Shown here: positions 1 through 11,751 of the stretch, one piece after another
Numbering within the stretch: the first letter of the stretch is position 1
Layout: each line of letters starts with the position of its first letter
Origin: Fragilaria crotonensis
Taxonomy: Eukaryota; Bacillariophyta; Fragilariophyceae; Fragilariales; Fragilariaceae
Assembly (NCBI GenBank): GCA_022925895.1
Contig: JAKSYS010000037.1
Span: 1-64,000, forward strand
Direction of reading: 5' to 3'
DNA length: 64,000 bases
The notes under the pieces: generated by a model
The model's input: only the letters and a program-made list of their open reading frames with translations
What the model was told of the DNA's origin: nothing
The model's database searches: none
Program-made: the position numbers and the translations under genes

Positions 1-3000
1 AATGGGCAGACAAATTGTTTTTACGAAGGTGCCGGAGCTGATGTCACAAGTTGTGAAGGTTAAGATGCGAGAAGTGCGAATACCTGGTCAAAACTGTTAG
101 GAGTTTCGGGCGGAGCCTTAGAATTGACAGAAGTGTTCATACCATATCGTCACGTGGAAATTTTTTCATCCTCAGGGGCTCCGGTGTTGAGCACAGATCA
201 GCGGAGTTTGGAGGAGTCACAGTCTCGGATATGGTTACGGGTGAAGAACATGAATTACAGTATTTGTCTCCGTATGAATCGCATAAAACACTTGGTCACT
301 ATAAAGAACCTGCCGGCACACAAACGATGCAGTTTCGCAAACTGTGGGAAAAAAGTAACGAATTGACATCATTCTTGTGGTCGCATCAAGTCACACGGGA
401 TGAGGCATGGACGTTTTACTTCTCGACTTATCTTCCCAGTGTTTCATATCCTCTGGGTAATTCGCATTTTACTGAACGGCAATTGACAAAACTGCAAAGG
501 AAAGCGATGAACATTTTATTCGCAAAATGTGATTATAATCGTGTGTGAAACGGGAGGTTCTCTTCGGCCCCTTGGAATTGGGTGGAGCCAATTTCAGAAG
601 ATTATATGATCAACAGGAATCGGCCAGATCGGTACGTTTTTGAGACATTGGCGATCACGCACACAGGTGGGCGAATTATTACGTATTTGTTGAATGGTGT
701 AATTATGCAGCAGGAATCTCAGATCGGTTTTAGAGGACACATACCCCTCTCCCTCATCTTGAATCCAAATGGGTCGGCGCGTTACGAACATACTTACAGC
801 ATTGGAGCGTACATTCAAGTCGATAATACTGGAATACCTCCTCTTGAAAGAGAGCACGATCAATATATTATGGAAGAAGTGGTTACGTCAGGCCAATTCA
901 ATGCAGCGGAAATCAAAAAGATTAATTATTGTCGCTTATATTTGCGAGCCGTAACAGTATCCGATTTGACGACTACGAAGGGAGATCAGCTTGACCACTC
1001 CAAACTGACGGGTGAACCATCTCTACAAAGTAGCCGACCTCGATGGCACTCAATCCACCAAGATAAACCTTCGATAGCAGAGTGGCGGCTCTGGAGGAAA
1101 GCAAACAAATTGTGGGCGTATCCGTCTGGAAGGTTGCTGGTCCCATTAGGACGTTGGTTGAGAAACCAACGTGACCGTCGAGGAGAATTTTCCGCGTACC
1201 AATATCGAAACCGTTTGGCAGTGCGAGTGGAGGGAGGATTTGTAATGTGTCACCCACAATCTTCAGCTCTATATCTTGAAACGGATCAAGTTGTCAAGTA
1301 TTGCGATATCCCGAATGAAGCCGTTCCAGTAACAGTGGTTCACAAGTCAGAGGCGTGCTGGGAAGTTACCCATCGTTGTGAAGCAATTTACAATGCTCCA
1401 AGAGTGGATTGGTCAACCTTTCATTCGTTTATTGATTCTTTGGAACCATGGGAGACAGATCTTCTTCGTCGCACCCGGCTGTATGTTGATCCTCGGTTGG
1501 CGGTGATGGAGCTTCAAGACAGTTTTCAAGCAGGAAGCGATGGGTCGTCAAGTATGGAAAGCAAGGAGCATTTGGGTGGTCAGTTCGAACAATGGCGGGC
1601 GAGCGATTGCTGAAGGGAGTGGTCCATCACGGGGTGCGGTAGACTCATATCGAGCAGAATGCAGCGGAATGCTGGCGTTCCTCAGATTCCTGATCCGCAT
1701 CGCTGAATACACAGATATGTTTGAACCATGGGTTGGTCGTATTGGGACAGATAGCCAGAGTATGTTGGACCGTTTATTCGGAAAGCAGGACGAATCGACC
1801 ATGGATTCCAAGGAATATAAAGTCAGTTCCCTACGATCATTGGATGTTTTGGATCCCGAATGGGATCTCTTGAATGAAATTCAAATAACCTTGCGGTTGC
1901 TCCCGGACGTGACGCTGGAATATGTAAGGACACCAAGACGATCACACTGAATATTCGCGGTTATCACTTATGGCACAGCTGAATGTCGATGCAGACAGGT
2001 TAGCAACGGGGTATCAGCAAGAAGTCGGGAGAATGTTTCCGCAAGTCCTAATGTCAGCAAATGCGGGAGCGTACTTGGTAGTGGACGAGGGACGGTTACA
2101 AACAAAATGGTTCAAAAAGTTCGGTATCTTGCCACGGTCCCTCACTACGGAATTATATTATGAAAAAGAATAATTGGGATGAGACGGTTATGCAGTATAA
2201 ATTGGAAAGCTCATGCTAAATTCATGAAGAGTCAAGTTGCAAGACGAGTGCATTTTTCAAAAATGGTTCACGAGTGTTACCCACGCACAGTCTGCGTAAT
2301 CGTTTCGATTCAGGAAGACGTACTTGTCCGTCATGTCCATCGGCGAATGAAACAAGGGATCATATTTTGCGATGCTCAGGACCGTCAGAGTTGATTGGAG
2401 AGACTATTTTTGGGATGTCTTGAGAGATTTCACGTACAGGAAAAAAACAAGTCCATTTTGGCTCATCTTCTTCGGAGGCATTATCACAGTGGTTTCAGGA
2501 AGTGGACAGTGACATCACAGTGTCACCCATTTTGTTCCCGATTGATGTTCGTGATGTGATTGCTCAGCAAAATGCGATAGGATGGCGACAAATTTTCAAC
2601 GCCCGATTTGGAAGCAGATGGAGTCGAGTCCAACAGAGTATTATCGTAAAGAGTCGACAGGTACCAGTGGTAATAAGCAGCGCACAGGCGAACGGTGGCA
2701 GGTAAAACTTATAAAACTGATCGGAAGAATTGGCTGGAACTCTGGAAAGTGCGGAATGCTGAGGTTCATGGTCATGATCATCGAACTCAAGCAGAGCCTT
2801 GCGCCGAGATGTTTCCAGACAGTTGGATGTGATATATCAACAGCGGGCACATTATGAACCACAAGTCCAACGGCTCCTGTTACCAGATGTTAACGAGCAT
2901 TTCTTTCCATCTCTTGGGCATTCAACCAATCAATTACTCTCAAACAATCCAATCGCAACACAACAAAGTTATTTCGATCACACTTTTGCTTCGACAACGG

Positions 3001-3075
3001 AGGCCCATTGCGTTTATAGTAGAGCACTTCTTGCGGCAATCAGAATCTGCTGAAACTTCTTCATTTACAAGCTCT
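1..3075 (+). mobile_element. LINE-like reverse transcriptase/RNase H remnant, 5' part outside the window
   Basis: This is the C-terminal part of a retroelement polyprotein, broken over several frames. In order it shows the end of the RT region (to about 545), a connector (582-1530) with LYLRAVTVSDLTT, an RNase H domain (about 1530-1950) with the expected acidic residues in GSDGS, YRAEC and GTDSQ, then LNVDADRLAT (1970 onward), a weak zinc-knuckle-like stretch near 2180-2400, and a tail with QQNAIGWRQIF (about 2560) and RQLDVIYQQRAHYEP (about 2815-2870). This module order matches RT/RNase H proteins I recall from diatom genomes. I infer a non-LTR (LINE) origin from the RNase H plus C-terminal zinc-knuckle layout and the lack of LTRs, but an LTR origin is not excluded. 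A second decayed copy lies at 59.1-60.0 kb. It is no longer functional. Confidence 0.7.
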
Positions 3076-3079
3076 TGAC

Positions 3080-4286
3080 AACGAATCTATGAAAGGTATA
3101 GGTTGACATTTCAGCTAATTATGATTGGCACAATAAGTGCCTTTAATGCTGCCAATGATGCTCAACCGCTGCGCCGATTGTTTGGCAGGATATCAGTGGA
3201 GAGTTACTGGGATAGTCGTGACAAAGCAACAAAATCTTTTCTTGGGAGCTCAAACAAGTGATGATGCACCAGCCAATGCGTACTTGAAGTTCAGCAGCAT
3301 ATTGAACAGCATCAGCATGGCAATAAAACAAGTGATGGGATGTAACAATTGATAAGCATAACGATGATAATCTCCAGCATTCTCCTTATGATATCTTCAT
3401 ATGTGCTGTTTAGCTTTTACCTTTGCGACGGAGGAGTTGAATTTGGTCAGCTGAGTAGAAAATTGCAGCACCCAAGTTGTTGCAGGTTGCAATAGGATTG
3501 GATTTGAAGCAGCTGCAACCAGCAAATCTACTGTTGCAGGCTGGAATATTGTGCCTGCAGGGTGACTTGCAAACAGCCACCACTTTCTGTTGTCAGACCC
3601 AAAGATCTACAAACATAAGAACCTCTGCCTGACCTATACTAGGAGGAGTATTTTCAGCTAGGAAAAGAAACACTGCCCCCTTGCATTGTTGATAAATGTT
3701 TTTTGAATTTTAGCTGATCTTCACAGCAGTTGAGCAGGCAAGAAGAAGGCACGAGCTGATGACTAATTACATTATTTCGTGTGCTTCCTACTTCTGGTAG
3801 CCGCGACAACAGGAGGTTCGGGAATCCTTGTTCAACTGGAAATATAATCTTGTGCAATCTACAGTACAGAGGAAGGAGTCTAAAACTATGACGCCCCCAC
3901 GGTACTTGTAGTAGGCATATATTACCCGTAGGGTACGACTGCGACGAGACACAACGGGCGGGGTCATCATGACCATGACCATAGACACTTTAAATACTAA
4001 ACGTTACTGTGTACTTCTACGACCACATAGACTCAGGATTGAAATCAGGATTTCACCCGGCAAATCAGTACAAGATGCGTAGTTGACTGTACTTCTACGG
4101 TATTCAGATCACATTTCACATTTCAGGCACCTTTCGCTCCTAGTAGTACTATACTCCGAGTACACCGGGGAAACTATTTGCAACTTATCGTTCCACCGCC
4201 GATCCGCTGGATCCCAATCGACGACATCGCATAAACCATAAACCCACATCTGTAACTTCCAACAACGCCTCTGAACAATTCCGACC
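3080..4286. other. Gene-free stretch upstream of the first small paralogous gene
   Basis: No supportable gene is visible. The stretch contains short GTAC-rich words near 4140-4165 and low-complexity GCAGGTTGC-like repeats around 3470-3560. The small ORFs in it have no recognisable domain. Confidence 0.5.
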
Positions 4287-4580
4287 ATGACTGTTCCAAA
4301 GCGAGTCCAATTTCCGGAAGAAGCAGTCGCGTCGATCCATGTCTATGAAGGGATGGACGACGACACAGTCAGCAGCATGTTCTACACTGTCAATGACTAC
4401 AACCGATTCCGAGTCGAACGGGCGCAGGAAGAAATCGAGCGAGAGAAGGCTGCCTTACGAATGAGCATGATTGATACCATCAAGATAAGGAGACCTTGCA
4501 GCCGGCGAGATTCACTAACCATGGGACGGAAGTCTGCGCGTCACGACAGTCATTCAAAAGGAATGGCGCTGGCAGCTTGA
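4287..4580 (+). CDS. Small RVxF/FYxxxDYxRFR-family protein (member 1)
   Basis: A 97-residue protein of unknown function and the first of six paralogues between 4.3 and 25.2 kb. It opens with a basic-V-x-F motif (KRVQF, residues 5-9), then an acidic stretch, then the family core FYTVNDYNRFRVER (about 32-45) leading into a charged, probably helical segment. The C-terminus is basic and serine-rich. The ATG at 4287 is chosen because it sits just before the conserved KRVQF, as in the other members. No signal peptide or membrane segment is seen. The N-terminal motif fits the consensus of protein phosphatase 1 docking motifs (RVxF); that is inference from pattern only. No intron is needed. Confidence 0.6.
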   Translation: MTVPKRVQFPEEAVASIHVYEGMDDDTVSSMFYTVNDYNRFRVERAQEEIEREKAALRMSMIDTIKIRRPCSRRDSLTMGRKSARHDSHSKGMALAA

Positions 4581-5353
4581 TGGATGGATGAATCATGGTC
4601 TACTCGCAATCCCCAGCGGATAAGAGGTTTTACTTGGAGTGCTGACAAGTTTTAGGGGTTGTATGGCATCAGTATTGACTGCTGTGCCTTCAAAGACACA
4701 TTCATTCATTGAACGATCCCATGAGGGAATTCTCTGTGACATTGAAGTAAACTGAAGCACACCCGCACTGGTGGTTTGCTTCACATGCGCATGTGCGTTT
4801 ACCAATCCAGATGTCATCTAGTTAAATCCCATTTACTCAATCAAGAGACTTACCTCGCATACCTGTTTGTATTGAGAACCTTGAATCGTAAGGCGTACTT
4901 TCTTCGACTCTTTCGTTCGGTCACCTTCACAGATTCAGCGACCTATCGTACCTCGTACGACGTAGTCTGAGTACCACAACAACGAGTATTTATTGGCCCT
5001 CTGAGGAGTCATGAAGGTTTTGTGACACACATCCGACATGGAGGAGTGTTTAAAAGCCCCATTTACCAAGACCAGCATGTGAAAAACGAGTGTCATGCAT
5101 ATTACATACGCACTCATTTACAAGAGTTCACCAAAGTATTTTGATTCGTTTTCTGATCCAGGAAACACGTTGAGACATTTCTCCGGGAATCTGACCTGGG
5201 GTCACGAGGTGTAGTTTCTGACTACAACTACAAGACGTATACTCGTATACTCAAATGCTAATCGTGAATGGTACAGTACTCCTTGTACACCTTGAAAAGG
5301 AGACTTTTCGGCTCACCCTCCCCATCGATGTCAATACTCGAGAACTTCGTACT
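4581..5353. other. Intergenic stretch left of the Crypton array
   Basis: No gene is recognised. There are scattered GTAC/TACTCG-type words (about 4950-5270). The Crypton-homologous sequence begins at about 5354. Confidence 0.5.
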
Positions 5354-7826
5354 ACGGATGTACCTAAAATTCATGAAACAAATAAAGCAACCATGTAGGG
5401 CTTCGTATATTCACCAAGTAGAAAAAACTCCGTGCTGTCGCCGTGCTAAAATGGAGGATTCCGGCTTACGACAGTACGTATAAATGGTAAGAAAAAGCTT
5501 CGTATCGTACTAGTACAGTAGAAAACATACTACGGCGAGCTAAATTCTAAAGTTGGGATTCAGAGTCCCATCCTTCTTATCCCTCTTCAGCCCATTAATG
5601 ATGTTGGTCACTGAAGTCTGACCACCATAGACAGCATAAATCTTGTCTATGGCGGTCTCTGCAGTATCCCCCATGCGAATCAATCTTGATACCAAGTCCC
5701 ACACAACCTTGCGTCGGCTGTACCGATGCTTTGAGCGACCTCGCTCAGTGTAGGAGAACAGTCTAGCTGCTTTCCTCCCACCGACTCCATGATGATACTC
5801 TTGCCAGAGGTCGTGAAGACTTCTGGGCGTCGGCATCAGCGTCGCCATCATTGCGAGGTCGTTCGCAGCAGCTCTTTCAGGCACCTCCTCCGCTCCTGCT
5901 TCGCCCTCGCCTCTCTCCCCACCAGCAGTCCGTCGCCTCGCAGGTTGCAATGCAATTCGCCTCACATTTCCATTCAAAATGCCAAAACACCGCTCCAGAT
6001 TCAATTGAATTCGATTGACCGCTGTCTTTAATTCCACATTGTCTTGTCGTAGGGACAACAAACCCGACTGCATACCCAACAATTGATTTCGCATTGTCAC
6101 ATTCGTCCCAAGCGCAGGCTGTCCAGCTACTCCATCCACATCAATTGCCCCAACCATATCAATGAAGACTGCTCCGTGATCGCCTGACACCGTCACCGCC
6201 ATCTTCTTGATTGGATTCATTTCAGGATCAACATCTGCCCCGCGAACATGTTCCCATTCCGAAAGAACGTCACGTTTGAAATCACCCGGAACGTACTCAT
6301 CAGCAAGCGGAGAGCAAATCAACCACAACAACGCCTTACCAAGTACAAGACACGCCGATTCTGGGAGTCGCTTCCTGATATTTGGAACGACTCGACTCAG
6401 AACGAATGTGTTCATCATAGTCGCGTCAAGTGTCTCGTCAGGCACATAAAAGCAAGGTCCGCCACCACACAACTTCTCAGCAACCTTCGCATCGGGAAAT
6501 GGAAGCTCAACATCATCATAGACATCGGATACTCTACCTGTTCCTTTCCATCTACCTCTGATATCTTTCTCGTCTTTAGTGACCCCACATCGTCGGGCAA
6601 ATGTCGCAGCATACTTTCGAATGCTGTGACTCCCAGCATAGACAATTCACCGTCACCATTCTCCTCCCCCTTGAATTCCTGGCGTCTGAACATACGTGTA
6701 AATAAAGATTGTATCATTGCCTTTGTCTTCAGTCCTCCATCTGGAACACGTACGTCATCGCTGATGCAAAAAACATATGGAGAATTCATTGCTGTCGGAT
6801 TCAACTTCAAATTTAATTCAAGCCACAATGCGAGTGAGCACAAAACACAATATACAGGATTCAGGGACCCCAACACAATCTGCCATGGTGCATCTCGTTC
6901 ATCGTCCACATTTTTGGACCAGTTCAATCTGGTTTTCAATGCATTTGGAAACGCATCGTGGACTCGAATATGCTCCAGTACAAGTTGAGTTGAGTCATCA
7001 ACTCGAGCTATCAAATGGAATTGGAAGTTCACCATCGCCGATATACCATACCTTTTCCAGAATACATCATGTGCACCTTCACCCCTCTGGCCTGCAGACA
7101 AAACATTACGATTCAAAAGGTCATGCATTACAACAAATTCCTGACCAAGCATGGGCCGTCGAGTCTGCGAATCCACCCCTTGTTTCCTTGCCTCTTTCTT
7201 CTTGACACGCTTGATCAGACCATTTACGAGCGCACTACGGGTAGGGTTACCTTCAGTTCTTGTCACACTCCACATGTCGCGATTAGGCATGAAATACGAG
7301 ATTGCTTTCTTGTCCATTGCCAAGGAGTTTGCTCGTGCTGAAATGGGATTCGCATCTCCCGCAGGTTCTGTTGTCCCAAAAGTCTTCAAATTCATATACC
7401 GCAGCACATCATTCGGAGTTATAGCAGCTAACACCTCCATTGCATGAACATGATCCCGATGATACTCACCTCCAACAGGACGATTGTGGAGAAAAGACAT
7501 GAACGAAGCAAGAATACATTTGTACTTTGTCAGAGTTTTGGTGTCAACCATTCTATCGACAAGTATTACAAATGAGCCAAAGGGTACCTTACGAAACTTG
7601 TCGCATTCGTTCCATATGTACCACATGTAAATTTACTGCAAGTGCAACGAAAGTCGCAGTTCCCAAACTGCTGGTACTATTGTTTGGACTGAGTATGGTC
7701 CACATAAATCTACCGAAAACGTCTTCAAGTACCCCAACTATGGTGCATAGTACCAGTAGTGCAAGATCCGGAATTTCGTGGAATCCTATAAGAGAAGTAC
7801 TACCTCGGTCGCATTTCCGAGGTAAT
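5354..7826 (-). mobile_element. Crypton element, unit 1 of a head-to-tail pair
   Basis: This unit, about 2.47 kb, includes the recombinase gene and both flanks and is followed directly by a second unit in the same orientation. Boundaries come from comparing the three junctions: the sequence TACGGATGTACCT occurs at the left edge (from about 5353) and at the internal junction (from about 7826), and a related TACCGG occurs at the right edge of unit 2 (about 11263). The 3' flanks (5360-5560 and 7833-8030) and the 5' flanks (about 7552-7826 and 10,979-11,262) are clearly homologous between units. No terminal inverted repeats are seen, as expected for Cryptons, which move through a tyrosine recombinase and a circular intermediate. 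Confidence 0.75.
5540..7551 (-). pseudogene. Crypton tyrosine recombinase, unit 1, frame broken once
   Basis: Closely similar to the intact gene of unit 2. The N-terminal half (7551 down to about 6640) and the C-terminal half (about 6640 down to 5540) lie in different frames. The frame changes near the SMLG-HS segment that should hold the HxxR catalytic pair, so the continuous product would lack part of the active site. The start at 7551 gives MVDTKTLTKYKC, which aligns with unit 2. The C-terminal GCR1_C-like DNA-binding region (LHDLWQEYHHGVGGRKAARL) is preserved. The break is probably a small indel of about one base; an assembly error is possible. Both units still differ at many positions, so they are not a trivial assembly duplication. 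Confidence 0.75.
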
Positions 7827-8012
7827 ACGGATGTACCTATAATTCATGAAACAAATAAAGCAACCATGTAGGTCATAGTATATTCCCCAAGTAGAAAAAA
7901 CTCCGTGCTGTCGCCGTGCTAAAATGGAGGATTCCGGCGTACGACAGTACGTATAAATGGTAAGAAATAGTTTCGTATCGTACTAGTACAGTAGAAAACA
8001 TACTACGGCGAG

Positions 8013-10043
8013 CTAAACTCGGAAGTTGGGATTCAGAGTCCCATCCTTCTTATCCCTCTTAAGTCCATTAATGATGTTGGTCACTGAAGTCTGACCGCCA
8101 TAGACAGCATAAATCTTGTCTATGGCAGTCTCTGCCGTGTCACCTTGCCGAATCAGTCGTCCCACCAAATCCCACACCACCTTTCGGCGGTGGTACCGAT
8201 GCTTTGAGCGACCTCGCTCAGAGTAGGAGAACAGTCTAGCTGCTTTCCTCCCACCGACACCATGATGATACTCTTGCCAGAGGTCGTGAAGACTTCTGGG
8301 CGTCGGCATCAGCGTCGCCATCATTGCGAGGTCGTTCGCAGCAGCTCGTTCGGGTACCTCCGCTGCGCCTTCGTCGTCTCCTCTCCCCCCACCAGCAGTC
8401 CGTCGCCTCGCAGGTTGCAATGCAATTCGCCTCATGTTACCATTCAAAATGCCAAAGCACCGCTCCAGATTCACCTTGATTACGTTAATCGCTGTTTTGA
8501 GCTCCAAGTTGTCTTGTCGTAGTGAGAGTAAACCTGATTGCATTCCCAACAACTGATTTCGAATTGCCACATTGTTTGTCCCGGGCACACCGCCATGTTG
8601 TCCAGCAACTCCGTCAACTTCAATTGTCCCAACCATGTCAATAAACACTGCTCCATGATCGCCCGACACCGTCACTGCCATCTTCTTGATCGGATTAAAC
8701 TCGGCATCATAGTCAGCACCACGAACATGCTCCCATTCCAAAAGTACATCTCGTTTGAAATCATTCGGAATATACTCGTCAGCAACTGGCGAGCAAATCA
8801 GCCACAACAAAGCCTTACCAAGTACAAGACAAGCGGAATCAGGGAGTCGCTTCCTGATATTCGGAACGACGTGACTCAGGACAAATGTGTTCATCATCGT
8901 CGCGTCGAGTGCGGGATCTGACACATAAAAGCAAGGACCACCACCACACAACTTCTCAGCAACCTTTGCGTCTGGGTAAGGAAGTTCAACGTCATCATAC
9001 ACGTCTGATACTCTACCTGTTCCCTTCCATCGGCCTCTGATATCCTTCTCATCCTTGGTCACTCCACATCTTCGCGCGAATGTAGCGGCATACTTTCGAA
9101 TACTGTGACTTCCCAGCATGGACACTTCACCTCCTCCTCTTTCGGCACCTTGTTGTTCGCCTCTGAATTCCTCACGCCTGAACAGGACAGTAAATGCAGC
9201 TTGAATCATTGCCTTAGACTTAAGTCCGCCTTCAGGAACACGTACGTCGTCGCTGATACCAAAAACGTACGGCGAATTCATTGCTGTCGGATTCAATTTC
9301 AGATTCAACTCAAGCCACAAAGCAAGTGAGCAAAGAACACAATACACAGGATTTAGAGAACCAAGCACAATTTGCCACGGTGCATCTCGTTCGTCATCCA
9401 CATTTTTGGACCAGTTCAACCTTGTTTTCAGAGCGCTCGCAAACGTGTCATGTACTCGAATGTGTTCCAATACTAGTTGCGTTGAGTCATCCACCCGAGC
9501 TATCAAATGAAATTGAAAGTTTGTCATCGCCGATATACCATACCTTTTCCAGAAAACATCATGTGCATTATCGCTCCTACGGCCTGCAGATAGAACATTA
9601 CGATTCAAAAGGTCATGCATAGCAACAAATTCCTGACCTAACATTGGACGTCGAGTTTGCGAATCCACCCCTTGTTTTCTCGCCTCCTTCTTCTTGACGC
9701 GCTTGATGAGGGCATTCACCAGCGCACTGCGGGTAGGGTTTCCTTCTCTTCTAGTCATACTCCACGTGTCGCGATTCGGCATGAAAAACGAAATTGCTTT
9801 TTTGTCCATTGCCAACGAGTTTGCTCGTGCCGAAATTGGGTTTGCATCCCCTGCCGGCTCCGTTGTCCCAAACGCCTTCATATTCAGATACCTTGACACA
9901 TCACTTGGGGTAATAGCAGCCAACACTTCCATTGCATGCACATGATCACGAGAATACTCACTTCCAACCGCTCGGTTGTGGACAAACGACATGAATGAAG
10001 CAAGAATACATTTGTACTTATTCAGAGTTTTGGTGTCGACCAT
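8013..10043 (-). CDS. Crypton tyrosine recombinase with C-terminal GCR1_C-like domain
   Basis: An intact 676-residue protein. The catalytic core of a tyrosine recombinase is visible: the first Arg in LIARVDD (Arg183), the HSIR pair (313-316), RGRWK (about 336-340, the His/Trp position), and candidate nucleophile tyrosines in SDVYDD (349) and PYPD (356). The C-terminal 90 residues (LHDLWQEYHHGVGGRKAARL onward, with GGQTSVTNIINGLKRDKKDG) resemble the GCR1_C DNA-binding domain found in many Cryptons. Such enzymes cut and rejoin DNA to excise and insert the element. The start at 10043 (MVDTKTLNK) is chosen by alignment with unit 1; the open frame continues upstream to 10196 only because an inserted element adjoins it, so longer N-terminal readings are likely artefacts. 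This is the only apparently whole recombinase here and could serve both units. Confidence 0.88.
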   Translation of the reverse strand: MVDTKTLNKYKCILASFMSFVHNRAVGSEYSRDHVHAMEVLAAITPSDVSRYLNMKAFGTTEPAGDANPISARANSLAMDKKAISFFMPNRDTWSMTRREGNPTRSALVNALIKRVKKKEARKQGVDSQTRRPMLGQEFVAMHDLLNRNVLSAGRRSDNAHDVFWKRYGISAMTNFQFHLIARVDDSTQLVLEHIRVHDTFASALKTRLNWSKNVDDERDAPWQIVLGSLNPVYCVLCSLALWLELNLKLNPTAMNSPYVFGISDDVRVPEGGLKSKAMIQAAFTVLFRREEFRGEQQGAERGGGEVSMLGSHSIRKYAATFARRCGVTKDEKDIRGRWKGTGRVSDVYDDVELPYPDAKVAEKLCGGGPCFYVSDPALDATMMNTFVLSHVVPNIRKRLPDSACLVLGKALLWLICSPVADEYIPNDFKRDVLLEWEHVRGADYDAEFNPIKKMAVTVSGDHGAVFIDMVGTIEVDGVAGQHGGVPGTNNVAIRNQLLGMQSGLLSLRQDNLELKTAINVIKVNLERCFGILNGNMRRIALQPARRRTAGGGRGDDEGAAEVPERAAANDLAMMATLMPTPRSLHDLWQEYHHGVGGRKAARLFSYSERGRSKHRYHRRKVVWDLVGRLIRQGDTAETAIDKIYAVYGGQTSVTNIINGLKRDKKDGTLNPNFRV

Positions 10044-10051
10044 GATAAGAA

Positions 10052-10978
10052 CAGGAGGTTCCGGAATATCTTCTTTTCGACGCTTTTGTCGACCGACATG
10101 AAAATAAGTGAAAACGATTACGACGAGTTTAGTGTTTTCCAACGGAATTTCGCATTTGACATGCGAACTAAGTTTTTTTATTTGATATGAATACACCTAT
10201 CTAAATTCTCCGTAGTCATGGAATAGTAGAAATGAACGAAAGACAAATTCGGCTCGAAAAAAAATGAAAGAAGGAATGGAAAAATGCATTGGTAACGACT
10301 GGTATGACAATCCGATGAATGAATTCTTCACGTTTGATTCTTTTATGGAATTACTTGAGATACTCCGATGCATTCGAATGGAATCTCTTAATTAGGAATC
10401 GTCAAGATACATATGTTTTCGAGCTGTTTCTTAAATTTTCTTAAGTTTTCTCAAACTTTCTTAAGAAACTTTAAGAAGATTTGAGTTGCTTATAAAATCT
10501 CAAATAATCTACGTGAACCTGGTATAAAATTACGCCTTCTTAAATCTTCTTAAATAATCTCAAACTTTCTCAATCGGACGTGAGAAAAAAGAAGTTTCTC
10601 ATATTTTCTTAAACTTTCTCATTCTTTCTCAACTTTACTTAACGCAAGATTCCTATCTGTAACTCTTGTTCGAAAACAATTTGTCCGAACGATAGTCTGC
10701 CAACTAGGACAAAATGAAATCACTATATTGTAGAACAAGCTCGAGAGTTCGAAGGTTAAGATGATATCGGTCGGACATAAATAGTTAATAGCCAAACAGA
10801 TTATACATAGTCGTTCTCGTTTTATACATAAAAGTCTCTGAGGTGCGTCACGTTTTGACATGAGATCTTCTCGTGAATTATAGAATTTCGTGGTTGAGAC
10901 ATTTTCAATATGCACTGACAAATTCCACGAATCCTGCTTGGAGTAAACGAAGTAGAGAAGGAATTCCGGAACCTCCAG
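10052..10978. mobile_element. Non-autonomous insertion with CTGGAGGTTCCGGAAT-type inverted termini
   Basis: Bounded by CAGGAGGTTCCGGAAT (10,052-10,067) and its near-perfect inverse (10,963-10,978); similarity extends inward to about 30 bp (CTTCT...TTCG). It interrupts homology between the two Crypton 5' regions, which supports a true insertion. The interior has no convincing gene but holds a run of TTCTTAAACTTTCTCA-like repeats (about 10,430-10,640). No clear target duplication is seen. Its termini resemble those of the MITE at 29,777-30,402. Confidence 0.65.
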
Positions 10979-11264
10979 TACTCTTGTTTTGTGCGAATGT
11001 ACTACAAACATGTAGAAGAGTACCTCGGGAAAAAAGTTGCATTCGTTCCATATACGAAGGACGTAAGTATACCGTAGGTGCAACAGATGTTGCAGATGCC
11101 AAAATGCTGGTACTATCGTTTGGGGTTGATATGCCCCACGCAAACGCACGAAAAACGTCATCAAGTACCCCTATTATGCAACATAGTACCAGTTCTAATT
11201 AATCCGCAAGATCCCTGGATTCCTATTGGATAGTACAACACCGGTTGCATTTCCGAAGTAATAC

Positions 11265-11751
11265 CGGGGTACTCGGAGTCCATGACAATTCAGTTAACGG
11301 TACTGGTACGATTGTATCATAAACTGATTTACAGTAGTTTATTTGTGAGGTAGAATTGGCAAACCGTCATTTACCAGACTTGTGGCTCGCTGCATGTTCT
11401 TATACAAGGTAAAATGACCTGAGTCACGAGCATTCCAGTTTTGGACACTCCTCAAATGGATATGGAGAACTGTCGAATACCGAGTAGTCATTATGTCAGG
11501 TAGGCACCCGATGCTTCACTTAGCTTAGCTTGATCATGACCTCATCTGGGGCCTGTCTGAACGACGTCGAGGGTCGTGTCCAAGTCTGTGTCACACGGGT
11601 CACGTGTCACGAATGCAGTCTTAGTTTCGTAGGACCGGCTTCTGCGTCACGAAATCTCAAACTAATGTTCCGTGCCATCTGAAAACTGATGATCATAACA
11701 TCTCCTTCCGAAAAACACATACTCCAACAAAAACAAAAAACAACAACAATC
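11265..11751. other. Intergenic stretch before the second small paralogue
   Basis: No gene is seen. It serves as the 5' region of the gene at 11,752; A-rich sequence (CAAAAACAAAAAACAACAAC) lies just before the start codon, typical of an A-rich leader. Confidence 0.45.

Larger units (their letters stand above)
7827..11264 (-). mobile_element. Crypton element, unit 2, carrying a 0.93-kb insertion
   Basis: The second unit of the tandem pair. It starts at the internal junction and ends near 11264, where similarity to the 5' flank of unit 1 (ending GAGGTAAT versus GAAGTAAT) stops. Without the insertion at 10,052-10,978 its length would be about 2.5 kb, matching unit 1. It holds an open recombinase gene. 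Confidence 0.72.

Noticed and set aside
3137-3352. A 71-residue ORF right of the first retroelement remnant
   Set aside because: No match to the element's C-terminus or to any domain; probably chance.
10044-10196. A longer N-terminus for the Crypton unit 2 recombinase
   Set aside because: The extra 51 residues come from the inserted element and are absent from unit 1.
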